Assembly: GCA_003963115.1 (NCBI GenBank)
Contig: RXJQ01000017.1
Coordinates: 124,001-188,000 of the forward strand
Origin: Burkholderiales bacterium
GTDB lineage: Bacteria; Pseudomonadota; Gammaproteobacteria; Burkholderiales; Burkholderiaceae_C
Direction of reading: 5' to 3'
DNA length: 64,000 nt
Part shown: positions 8,166 through 16,453 of the stretch, one piece after another
How the letters are laid out: each line of letters starts with the position of its first letter
Position numbering within the stretch: position 1 is the stretch's first letter
Made by a program: the position numbers and the translations under genes
The notes under the pieces: generated by a model
Database searches by the model: none
What the model was told of the DNA's origin: nothing
Seen by the model: the letters and a program-made list of their open reading frames with translations, nothing else

Positions 8166-11100
8166 ACAGCACCGCGACGGATACCACCCAGCCCTGCACA
8201 TCCTGTGGGTGCGACAGCGGCACTTGCGGCTGTGGCTGCTGCGAAGGCATCCATGCCATCACGCCGCTGCCCACCGCCAACCGGCCCGGCCTATCGGCCT
8301 TGAGCGCCCGTGTCGGCACCCATGGCGCTTTCCTGGAGACGATGAAGGCGCGGCTGTCCAGCCTGGCCCTGCCCGCCGACAAGACCAGCAACAGCACCGC
8401 TGCCAACGCGCAAACCCTGCGCCCGCTGGCTGGCTTGCGCACGCGTGATGCGGGCGATCCGGCCATCGCCCTGCTCGATGCCTGGGCCACCGTCGCCGAC
8501 GTGCTGAGCTTCTACCAGGAGCGCATCACCAATGAAGGCTACCTGCGCACTGCCACCGAGAGGCGCTCGCTGTTCGAGCTTTCCAGACTCCTGGGTTACA
8601 AGCCGCGCCCTGGCGTGGCGGCCAGCGTCTACCTCGCCTACACCATCGACAGCAACACCACGCAGGAGATCACCATCCCCCAGGGCTCGCGCGCCCAAAC
8701 GGTGCCCGGCCAGGACGAGCTGCCACAGAGCTTCGAGACCTCGCAAGACCTCAAGGCGCGCGCCGCCTGGAACAAGCTGGGCCTGCGCCAGACCGTGCCC
8801 CAGCAAGCCCGCGACATCGCCAAAAGCCACCAGCTCGTACTGGCGGGCACGCAGACACGTCTCAAGCCAGGCGACCCGCTCCTCATCCAGTTCACACAAA
8901 GCCAGCGCAAACCCAAGCCGTTTCGCATCATGTCGGTCGATGCCGATGTGCAGGCCGATCGCACCACGGTCCAGATCGCCCCATGGCTACTGGGCATGAC
9001 GCTCGCGCAATGGCAACGACAGATCCAGTCCCTGGTGGCCGCCAGCCCCGCTGGTGCCAAGTTCACCAAGGTGAGCAAGCAGCTCAACGACCTCATTGCG
9101 GCCGAGCCAAGTCAAGACAAGGTGCAGGCCGCACTCGAACAAGTCAACGCCTTGCGGACAACGTCAACCACCAGCTCCACCGCCTTGCCGGCCACGGCAT
9201 CGGCCTGGCTGGTGCAAGCGGCCAGCGCCCTGGAAAGCGCCCCCATCATGGCTTCAGCCGCCTTGGCCACGTCACCGGCCCCCTCAAGCAGCACCAACAC
9301 AACAGGTGGTGGTCCGGCAGACCGTCCCACCGCATGGGTGCAGTCGCGCATCGCCAGTCTGATCGAGCCGCCCTCCAAGCCGCTGGCCAACGCCCTGCAA
9401 CTGCGGCGCTCGCTGAGCGCCAACTTCCAACCCATTGCCGATGCCGGCCTCAAGGTGCTCAGTGCCACAGCTCCAGCCTTGAAAGACAGCCTCTCGCAAG
9501 CCATCTCCGGCTATGACGCCGCCAGCCCCGAGCCTGCCATCCGCGTCTGGGCCTTGCGCCAACGCGCCGGCCTGTTCGGCCGCGGCTTTCCGCGTCGCAC
9601 CAGCACAAGCACCACGTTCAGCCAAAGCACTGGCGGCAGCAACACCACCACACGCACCGTGGACGACGGCGAATGGCCCATCGTACTGGGCCAGACCGCG
9701 GCCGATACCACCCACCCCACTGAACTGGTCTCGCAGCTGTCATTGGACGCGGTCTACGACGGCATCGTGGCCGGCAACAGCTCTTGGGTCATGGTGGATG
9801 CGAGCGCGGTGCCCGATTTCGGTGATGGGCTGATCTCAGTGAAAGCCGCCAGCCCCGTGCTGATCACTTCGGTGGATGCGGTCTCACCCAAGGTCGCCCG
9901 CGCCGTCTATGGTGGCAGCGGTGACAGCACCGCACTCGAACTCGCCGATGAGTGGATCAAGGCCATCGCCACGTCTTCGGCTCCTTCCGAGATCCCCGTT
10001 GACAACAGCGACACCATCCGCAACAACAACTTCCAGCTGATCCGGCGCACAGCGGTCTACGCACAAAGCGAAGAGCTGACCTTGGCCGACATGCCCATCA
10101 CCGCTGACCTGGCCCAAGGCGACGCCAGCCAAGACAGCAGCCTGCCGCTGGAACTCGACGGCCTCTACACCGACCTGGAGCCCGGCCGCTTTGCCATCGT
10201 GAGCGGCGAACGCACCGACATCAGCGGCACCTCGGGCGTCTATGCCAGCGAGCCCGTGATGATCACGGCCGTCGTCCACGACGTGCGTGCCGCGGGCGAC
10301 CAGGCCTTGCCCGCCACCCTAGCCGCTGCCGTCAAGCTGCGTCAGTCCCCCAACAGCGCTGAAGCTGCGCCAGCCGACCCACTGCCCGGCGACCGCACCC
10401 ACACCTTCATCTGGCTCGACAAGCCCCTGGCCTACCGCTACAAGCGCGCGACCGTCGGCATCTGGGGCAACGTCGTCAAGGCCACGCATGGCGAGACCCG
10501 CAACGAGACGCTGGGTAATGGCGATGGCGCCAAGGTCTTGCAGCGCTTCGACCTCAAGCAAGCCCCGCTGACCTATCTGGCCGCGGCCACCCCGGCCGGC
10601 GCGCAAGATACGCTCAGCGTCTACGTCAACGACGTGCGCTGGCAGGAGGCCGATGGCTTCGTGGACCGCGCCCCCACCGACAAGATCTACCTCGTCCAGA
10701 CCGACGACAAAGGCAAGACCACGGTCCAGTTCGGCAACGGCATCGAAGGCACCCGCCTGCCCACCGGTATCGGCAATGTGCGGGCCGTCTACCGAAATGG
10801 CATTGGCCGCCCCGGCAATGTCGTGGCCGAGCAGATCAAGCAACTGGCCAGCCGTCCTTTGGGCGTCAAGGACGTGATCAACCCCTTGCGCTCATCGGGC
10901 GGCGCCGACCCCGAGAACACCACGCAGGTACGGCGCAACGCGCCATTGGCCGTCAAGTCGCTCGAGCGGCTGGTGTCCGAGCCGGACTATGCCGATTTCG
11001 CCTGCACCTTCGCCGGCATCGGCAAGGCAGACGCCAGCCTGCTCAGCGATGGACGGCGCAGCGTGGTGCACCTCACCGTGGCCGGCACCGATGACATCCC

Positions 11101-11620
11101 CATCGATCCCGATTCGGACTTGATGATCCAGCTGCACCGCGCCCTGCGTGACCTGGGCGACCCCTATCTGCCCCTCATCGTGGTGGCGCGTGAACTGCGC
11201 CTGCTCATCATCAGCGCCAAGATCCGCATCAGCCCCGACCACCTGTGGGAGCCCGTGGTCACCCAGGTACGCACCGCTTTGCTGACGGCCTTCGGCTTTG
11301 ACAGACGCGAGCTAGCACAAGGCGTGGCCGCCAGCGAGGCCCTGGCCGTCATGCAGGCGGTGCCGGGTGTGGACCTGGTCGACCTGGATGCCTTCGGCGC
11401 CATCGACACCATCGACGTCGCATCAGGCCTGCCCCTGACACCCGATCAGACCTCGCAGGCCGTACAGGCCGTCATCCACGGCAAGCCACCGGTGTCGCCT
11501 GCCATCCAGTCCGCGCGCGCACGCCCAAATCCAAACGGCACCGGCCTGCTGCCCGCCCAGCTCGTGCTGCTCAGCGCTGATGTCCCCGACACGCTGGTGC
11601 TCAACCAGATCAAGCCTTGA
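8162..11620 (+). CDS. Putative baseplate assembly protein, baseplate J-like, second of two, with Cys-rich N-terminus
   Basis: 1152 residues, ATGA overlap with the first wedge gene. Residues 12-27 hold seven cysteines (CTSCGCDSGTCGCGCC). The conserved region RDAGDPAIALLDAWATVADVLSFYQERITNEGYLRTATERRSLFELSRLLGYKPRPG marks the family. Residues ~300-400 are an Ala/Ser/Thr-rich insertion (for example PATASAWLVQAASALESAP) that makes this protein longer than its relative next door. The C-terminal third again carries the J-like core (TVQFGNGIEGTRLPTGIGNVRAVYRNGIG, SSGGADPENTTQVRRNAPLAVKSLERLVSEPDYADFACTF). The two J-like proteins presumably occupy different wedge positions, as Afp11 and Afp12 do. Confidence 0.87.
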   Translation: MNSTATDTTQPCTSCGCDSGTCGCGCCEGIHAITPLPTANRPGLSALSARVGTHGAFLETMKARLSSLALPADKTSNSTAANAQTLRPLAGLRTRDAGDPAIALLDAWATVADVLSFYQERITNEGYLRTATERRSLFELSRLLGYKPRPGVAASVYLAYTIDSNTTQEITIPQGSRAQTVPGQDELPQSFETSQDLKARAAWNKLGLRQTVPQQARDIAKSHQLVLAGTQTRLKPGDPLLIQFTQSQRKPKPFRIMSVDADVQADRTTVQIAPWLLGMTLAQWQRQIQSLVAASPAGAKFTKVSKQLNDLIAAEPSQDKVQAALEQVNALRTTSTTSSTALPATASAWLVQAASALESAPIMASAALATSPAPSSSTNTTGGGPADRPTAWVQSRIASLIEPPSKPLANALQLRRSLSANFQPIADAGLKVLSATAPALKDSLSQAISGYDAASPEPAIRVWALRQRAGLFGRGFPRRTSTSTTFSQSTGGSNTTTRTVDDGEWPIVLGQTAADTTHPTELVSQLSLDAVYDGIVAGNSSWVMVDASAVPDFGDGLISVKAASPVLITSVDAVSPKVARAVYGGSGDSTALELADEWIKAIATSSAPSEIPVDNSDTIRNNNFQLIRRTAVYAQSEELTLADMPITADLAQGDASQDSSLPLELDGLYTDLEPGRFAIVSGERTDISGTSGVYASEPVMITAVVHDVRAAGDQALPATLAAAVKLRQSPNSAEAAPADPLPGDRTHTFIWLDKPLAYRYKRATVGIWGNVVKATHGETRNETLGNGDGAKVLQRFDLKQAPLTYLAAATPAGAQDTLSVYVNDVRWQEADGFVDRAPTDKIYLVQTDDKGKTTVQFGNGIEGTRLPTGIGNVRAVYRNGIGRPGNVVAEQIKQLASRPLGVKDVINPLRSSGGADPENTTQVRRNAPLAVKSLERLVSEPDYADFACTFAGIGKADASLLSDGRRSVVHLTVAGTDDIPIDPDSDLMIQLHRALRDLGDPYLPLIVVARELRLLIISAKIRISPDHLWEPVVTQVRTALLTAFGFDRRELAQGVAASEALAVMQAVPGVDLVDLDAFGAIDTIDVASGLPLTPDQTSQAVQAVIHGKPPVSPAIQSARARPNPNGTGLLPAQLVLLSADVPDTLVLNQIKP

Positions 11621-11650
11621 TCGGCACACACGATATTCAAGGAGCCCGGC

Positions 11651-13912
11651 ATGCACCCCGCCCTCACCTATCCACCAGACCACGATCGCCTCTTCAAGCT
11701 GCTGCCCTATGTGATCCAACGGCGCGACAGCGAACAAGGCTGGCCCTTGCGCGCCTTGCTGCAGGTCATCAACGAACAGGTTGATCTGCTGGAAGTCGAT
11801 TGCTGGCAGCGCTACGAGAACTGGTTCATCGAGACCTGCGAGCCCTGGGTCGTGCCCTACATCGCCGATCTGATTGGCCACCAAGCCATAGGCGAGGCGG
11901 CCGATGCGGAACAGGATGCCGGCTCGGCCGCGCGCAATGCCGTCCTGCTGCCTCGGCGCGAAGTGGCCCACACGCTGGGCTACCGACGCCGCAAAGGCAC
12001 TTTGCAGGTGCTCATGGACCTGGTCCGCGATGTGGCCGGCTGGCCCGCCCGTGCCGTCGAGGCCGCACATTGGCTGGCGCAGACGCCCTCTGTGCGCATG
12101 CCGCCAGCCCAGCTTCACGGCACGGCCGATCTGCGCGACATCGCCAAGCTCTCCCGCCTGGGCAGCGCCTTCGACACCCTGACCCACAGCAACGATGTGC
12201 GGCGCTCTCCATCCCACCACCAGCGAGGACGTTGGGGACGCGACAGCGTCGACTTGTTTCTATGGCGGCTTCAGGCCAGCTCGGTCACCCGCGCGCCAGC
12301 CGCCTGCCTGGAGCAAGTCGGGCCGCATTGCTACACCTTCAGCGTGCTGGGCAATGACGCACCGCTCTTCAACCACCCGCGCCATGAAGGCCCCATCTCA
12401 AACTGCCACATGCCAGGTGAACTGGACGTGCCGCAAGCCCTGTCGCGCCGCCTCTTCGCCGCACCTGCCCAAGCCGGCGAACACATCCAGCATCCCTCAC
12501 CCGACTACTATGGACTGGGCACCAGCGCCGATGGCCGGACCATCGCGCAAAGCGTGGCCATCTGGGCCTCGGGCTGGCCCGACCCAAAAATCGAGACCCA
12601 TGGTCCCATTCCCGCGTCCAGCATCATCGTGGCCGATCTGGACGGCTGGCAGTACCAGCCGCCACGCAACCACATCGCACTGGACCCCGAGCGCGGTCGC
12701 ATCGCGTTCCCGCCGCGCCAACTGCCCAAGCGCCACGTGCTGGTGTCCTACTACCACGGCACCTGCGCCGACATCGGCGGCGGCGAGTACCCCCGCGAAC
12801 TCCTGCAGCACCCCGATGCCATCGTGCTGCGCGTCAACGGGGCCGAAGCCCTGCACAACGCATTGGAGCCCTGGCTGGCCAGCTCGCTCAAAGACACACA
12901 GGCCTCGCAGCCCCAGCACGCGGTGATCGAGCTGGAACACAGCGGCGTCTACGCCCAGCCCATCCACATCAAACTGGCGGCCGGCCATACCTTGCAACTG
13001 CGTGCGGCCAGTGGCGCCAGGCCCGTGCTGCGCCTGCTGGACTGGCAGGTGGACAGGCCCGACAACATGGTCATCGATGGCGAAGCCGGCAGCCGCTTCA
13101 CGCTCGACGGCATCTTGCTCGCCGGCCGCGGCCTGCAGGTGCAAGGCCCCATGGCCTCGGTGTCCATCCGTCACAGCACCCTGGTGCCGGGCTGGTCGCT
13201 GGAGCCCAATTGCGATCCCAAGCGCCCCTCCGAGCCCAGCATCGAACTGATCGACAGCAGCGCCTGTCTCATCATCGAGCACAGCATCGTCGGCTCCATC
13301 CAGGTCAACAACGACGAGGTCACCACCGACCCCATCTCCATCCTGATCAGCGACAGCATCGTCGACGCCACCGGTGCCAATTGCGAGAACACGCAATGCG
13401 AAGCCATCGGTGCATCGGGCTCGCGCCTGGCCTTTGCACACACCCGCATCCTGCGCTGCACCGTGATCGGCCGCGTGATGACCCACGCCATCGACCTGGC
13501 CGAGGACAGCCTCTTCATGGGCCGCGTCACCGTGGCCAGAAGGCAGATTGGCTGCATGCGCTTTTGCTATGTCACCCCGGGCTCTCGCACACCGAGGCGG
13601 TACGAGTGCCAGCCCGACGGCGTGGAAGCCTCCGTCGAGAACAGCACCCGGCCCGATGCCGACAAGGACGCCGCCAAGGAAGTGGAACGGCTGCGCGTGC
13701 GCCCCGTGTTCGACAGCACGCGCTACGGCACGCCCACCTACGCGCGCCTGGCGCCGCACTGCGCGCGCGCGATCACCAACGGCGCCCATGACGAATCGGA
13801 GATGGGCGTCTACCACGACCTCTACCAGCCCCAGCGCATGCGCAACCTGCGCCAGCGCGTGGACGAGTTTTCGCCGGCCGGTGCCCAGGTGGGCATCGTG
13901 CTGGCCAACTGA
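11651..13912 (+). CDS. Phage tail protein I-like baseplate protein with probable right-handed beta-helix
   Basis: 753 residues, ATG at 11651 with AAGGAG at 11639-11644. The first ~120 residues (YPPDHDRLFKLLPYVIQRRDSEQGWPLRALLQVINEQVDLLEVDCWQRYENWFIETCEPWVVPYIADLIG) match the tail-protein-I-like N-terminus of eCIS wedge-tip proteins. Residues ~420-640 look like parallel beta-helix rungs (FTLDGILLAGRGLQVQG, SVSIRHSTLVPG, CLIIEHSIVGSIQV, ISILISDSIVDATG), with a CENTQC pair. It is larger than classical gpI because of this domain. I infer a fibre-like or surface-contacting baseplate component. The binding target is unknown. Confidence 0.78.
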   Translation: MHPALTYPPDHDRLFKLLPYVIQRRDSEQGWPLRALLQVINEQVDLLEVDCWQRYENWFIETCEPWVVPYIADLIGHQAIGEAADAEQDAGSAARNAVLLPRREVAHTLGYRRRKGTLQVLMDLVRDVAGWPARAVEAAHWLAQTPSVRMPPAQLHGTADLRDIAKLSRLGSAFDTLTHSNDVRRSPSHHQRGRWGRDSVDLFLWRLQASSVTRAPAACLEQVGPHCYTFSVLGNDAPLFNHPRHEGPISNCHMPGELDVPQALSRRLFAAPAQAGEHIQHPSPDYYGLGTSADGRTIAQSVAIWASGWPDPKIETHGPIPASSIIVADLDGWQYQPPRNHIALDPERGRIAFPPRQLPKRHVLVSYYHGTCADIGGGEYPRELLQHPDAIVLRVNGAEALHNALEPWLASSLKDTQASQPQHAVIELEHSGVYAQPIHIKLAAGHTLQLRAASGARPVLRLLDWQVDRPDNMVIDGEAGSRFTLDGILLAGRGLQVQGPMASVSIRHSTLVPGWSLEPNCDPKRPSEPSIELIDSSACLIIEHSIVGSIQVNNDEVTTDPISILISDSIVDATGANCENTQCEAIGASGSRLAFAHTRILRCTVIGRVMTHAIDLAEDSLFMGRVTVARRQIGCMRFCYVTPGSRTPRRYECQPDGVEASVENSTRPDADKDAAKEVERLRVRPVFDSTRYGTPTYARLAPHCARAITNGAHDESEMGVYHDLYQPQRMRNLRQRVDEFSPAGAQVGIVLAN

Positions 13913-13933
13913 CATTCAGCCAGGAGACCAGCC

Positions 13934-15373
13934 ATGAAAGGCGATTTTTCCCGCAACAGCTTCGACCCGCTCAAGCACTACAGCCGTGTGCTGCAACAGC
14001 AGGGCCGCGTCGAGCTCGATGCCGACGCCAACGAGCGCCAGGCCATCTTGCTGCACAGCATCCGCAGCCTGGCCGCAGACCTGATCGGACCACACGGCGG
14101 CCCAGCCTCGGGTGGCTTCGTGTTGAACGACAGCTACCTGGATGCCAACAACACCAGCAAGCACTTCATCAAGAACTTCGCCATCGGCAAAGGCCACTAC
14201 TACGTCGACGGCTGGCTATGCGAGAACGACAACGATGTGGCCTTCACCTCCGGCGACGCCAAGTTGCCGGCCCAGCCCTGGCTGCCATCTCCGGCCCCGG
14301 CGCTGGAGATCAACGCCAGCTACATGGTCTACCTTGATGCCTGGGAGCGGCACGTCAGCGCACTGCAGGCCGATGACCCTGCCCGAGCCAATGACCCTGT
14401 CGCCTTGCGCGAGGTGGCACTCAATGGGCCGGACACGTGCTCGCGCGCCCAGCTCATCTGGCAGGTCAAGACCATCAGGCTCAGCACGGACGTGGACGCC
14501 ACCAAGCCCAAGTTCGTGCAGGACTGGTGGGACAAGTTCTTCCAGGCCAGCCTGACACCCAGCCGACCACGCGGCTTCCTGCAAGTCAAGGCCTCTCAGA
14601 CGCTGCCCAGCGAAGGCGCCAAGCCTTGCGTCGTGTCGCCGCAATCGGGCTACCGCGGCCTGGAGAACCAGCTCTACCGCGTCGAGGTGCATCGCGGCGG
14701 CACGCTGGCCGACAAGCCCACTTTCGTCTGGTCGCGCGAAAACGGCTGCGTTGAGTTTCCGGTGGCTCAAGTCAACAGCAGCAACAAGACCATCGTGCTG
14801 GCCGATGGCTGGCGCGATGCCAGCCTGAGCCTGGCCGTGGGCGACATCGTCGAGCTCTGCGTGGATGCGCAGCAGCTGGGTGGCCAGCCCGGCCCCTTGC
14901 TGCGCCTCACCGGGATCGACCTGGACAAATCGCAGCTCACCTACGAAGCCGCCAGCGCCCCGGCATCGGCCGCCGAGGCCAGCACCACGGCCCCGCCCCG
15001 CCTGCAAACCGTGCTGCGCCGCTGGGACCACGGCCTGCAAAAGGTCAATGGCGACGGCTACCCCGACCTGGCCGACGACATGGCCCTGCTCATCGAAGAA
15101 GGCAGCTGGTTCACGCTGGAAGACGGCATCGCCATCCAGTTCAACAAGGGTGCGCAAGACAACCGTTATGAGACCGGCGACTACTGGCTCATCCCCGCCC
15201 GCACCGCGCTGGGCAACGTCCTGTGGCCCAAGGTGGCCGATCCAGGCGTGGCACCGCATGGCGTAACCCACCACTGCGCGCCCTTGGGCGCCATCACCGT
15301 GGCCGCCACCGGCGAGGTCACCCTGGGCAGCACCCTGAGCAAGCGCTTCAAGAGCCTGGTCGACCTGAGCTAG
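13934..15373 (+). CDS. DUF6519 domain protein, last gene of the eCIS operon
   Basis: 479 residues, ATG at 13934 after AGGAGA (13921-13926). The N-terminus MKGDFSRNSFDPLKHYSRVLQQQGRVELDADANERQAI is the DUF6519 signature; the family is recurrent in eCIS and phage-like islands and has no firm function. Beta-rich segments follow, e.g. YYVDGWLCENDND, YMVYLDAWERHVSAL, LYRVEVHRGG and TFVWSRENGCVEFPVAQV, which resembles tail-associated structural proteins. There is no signal peptide. As the terminal gene after the tail-protein-I-like gene it could be a tail fibre or baseplate decoration. It is followed by a hairpin at 15383-15401. Confidence 0.75.
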   Translation: MKGDFSRNSFDPLKHYSRVLQQQGRVELDADANERQAILLHSIRSLAADLIGPHGGPASGGFVLNDSYLDANNTSKHFIKNFAIGKGHYYVDGWLCENDNDVAFTSGDAKLPAQPWLPSPAPALEINASYMVYLDAWERHVSALQADDPARANDPVALREVALNGPDTCSRAQLIWQVKTIRLSTDVDATKPKFVQDWWDKFFQASLTPSRPRGFLQVKASQTLPSEGAKPCVVSPQSGYRGLENQLYRVEVHRGGTLADKPTFVWSRENGCVEFPVAQVNSSNKTIVLADGWRDASLSLAVGDIVELCVDAQQLGGQPGPLLRLTGIDLDKSQLTYEAASAPASAAEASTTAPPRLQTVLRRWDHGLQKVNGDGYPDLADDMALLIEEGSWFTLEDGIAIQFNKGAQDNRYETGDYWLIPARTALGNVLWPKVADPGVAPHGVTHHCAPLGAITVAATGEVTLGSTLSKRFKSLVDLS

Positions 15374-15382
15374 CAGCCCAAG

Positions 15383-15401
15383 CCCCTTGGCAGACAAGGG
15401 G
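15383..15401 (+). terminator. Hairpin after the eCIS operon
   Basis: CCCCTTG and CAAGGGG form a perfect 7-bp stem around a GCAGA loop, 10 bases after the DUF6519 stop. No U-tract follows, so termination strength is uncertain. The stem also overlaps a possible -35 (TTGGCA, 15387-15392) for the next gene and could be an operator instead. Confidence 0.35.
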
Positions 15402-15419
15402 TGCTGGTATTCTCGGCGG

Positions 15420-16433
15420 ATGCCTTTTTCCGCGATCTACGTGGCGGGCTCGACCGCCAGCCTGCTGTTGGACTACCTTGATCGGGCTGGCTTGAATCTG
15501 CCCGAATTGCGCGCGCGCCTGATGGCGCTCAAGGACGAGCCACGCATGCCCATCACCACCTGGTGGGCGCTGCTCGATCAACTGCAACGCGCCCACCCCA
15601 TCCCCAACCTCGGCCTGGCCATCGGCGCCTGCCTGCAACCGCACCACATCGGCGTGCTGGGCTATCTCGCCATCTTCAGCGACTCGCTGTGGCAGGCCTT
15701 GAGCCGCTTCAGCCGCTTCCAGCCCCTGCTGCACAACATGACACCCACGGAGGTCCGGCTGGAGGGCGAAGACCTCGTGATGTGGTGGGACCCGCAGCCC
15801 GGCCACTCGCCCTGGTTGTCGGACGAGGTGCTGGCCGCCGGCTTCATCACGCTGATCCGCAGCCACTCCAGCCGCGCCGATGCCCGGCCCAACCGCGTGG
15901 AGTTCCCGCACCCACCGCCCGCCGACGTGACGCCCTACGAGGCCTTCTTCCAGTGCCCCGTGGTCTTCAACTGCGCGGCGCTCGTGATCCGCCTGCCCAT
16001 CAAGGACATGGACGCGCGCCCCACCAGCGCCAATGACCCGCACCTCACCGGCGTGCTGGAGCAGCAGGCCGAGGCCATGCTCAAGTCATTGCCGACCAAG
16101 GACACCCTGCTCAACCAGCTGCGCCATCACATCGCCATGTGCCTGCAAGATGGCACACCTGAGTTCGGCGTGGTCGCGCAGCGCATGGGCATGGCCGAGC
16201 GCACGCTCTACCGCAGCCTCAACGAACGCGGTCTGCGCTACAAGATGATCCTCAACGACCTGCGCTTCCAGCTGGCCAAGAGCTATCTGCAAGACAACAA
16301 GCTGTCCCTGCCCGATATCGCCCTGCTGCTGGGCTTTGCCGAGCAAAGCGCCTTCTCGCGCGCCTTCAAGGGCTGGTCCGGCGAGACGCCCATGCAGTAC
16401 CGCCGCGCACGCTGGCGCGACACCCGCCGCTGA
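15420..16433 (+). CDS. AraC-family transcriptional regulator (Arabinose_bd/OruR-like type)
   Basis: 337 residues from the ATG at 15420 (MPFSAIYVAGS). The N-terminal ~190 residues have the layout of the Arabinose_bd domain of OruR/PchR-like activators (LGLAIGACLQPHHIGVLGYLAIFSDSLWQALSRFSRFQPLL). The C-terminal ~100 residues carry the two helix-turn-helix motifs: FGVVAQRMGMAERTLYRSLNERGL and LPDIALLLGFAEQSAFSRAFKGWSGETPMQYR. The gene lies 47 bases downstream of the eCIS operon on the same strand and converges on the MshQ-like gene. A TATTCT at 15408-15413 suggests its own promoter with almost no leader. The target genes and ligand are unknown; control of the eCIS operon is possible but unproven. 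Confidence 0.85.
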   Translation: MPFSAIYVAGSTASLLLDYLDRAGLNLPELRARLMALKDEPRMPITTWWALLDQLQRAHPIPNLGLAIGACLQPHHIGVLGYLAIFSDSLWQALSRFSRFQPLLHNMTPTEVRLEGEDLVMWWDPQPGHSPWLSDEVLAAGFITLIRSHSSRADARPNRVEFPHPPPADVTPYEAFFQCPVVFNCAALVIRLPIKDMDARPTSANDPHLTGVLEQQAEAMLKSLPTKDTLLNQLRHHIAMCLQDGTPEFGVVAQRMGMAERTLYRSLNERGLRYKMILNDLRFQLAKSYLQDNKLSLPDIALLLGFAEQSAFSRAFKGWSGETPMQYRRARWRDTRR

Positions 16434-16453
16434 TGCACCAACCGTGACCGGGC

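Noticed and set aside
6471-8201. Antisense frame over the first J-like wedge gene
   Set aside because: No ribosome binding site, no motifs, and the sense frame is clearly coding and coupled to its neighbours.
1-15373. Interpretation of the first 15 kb as a prophage tail or type VI secretion system
   Set aside because: DUF4157, DUF6519, the CIS tube domain and the paired J-like wedge proteins point to an eCIS; no capsid, terminase, lysis or Tss membrane genes are seen, although upstream DNA is needed to be certain.
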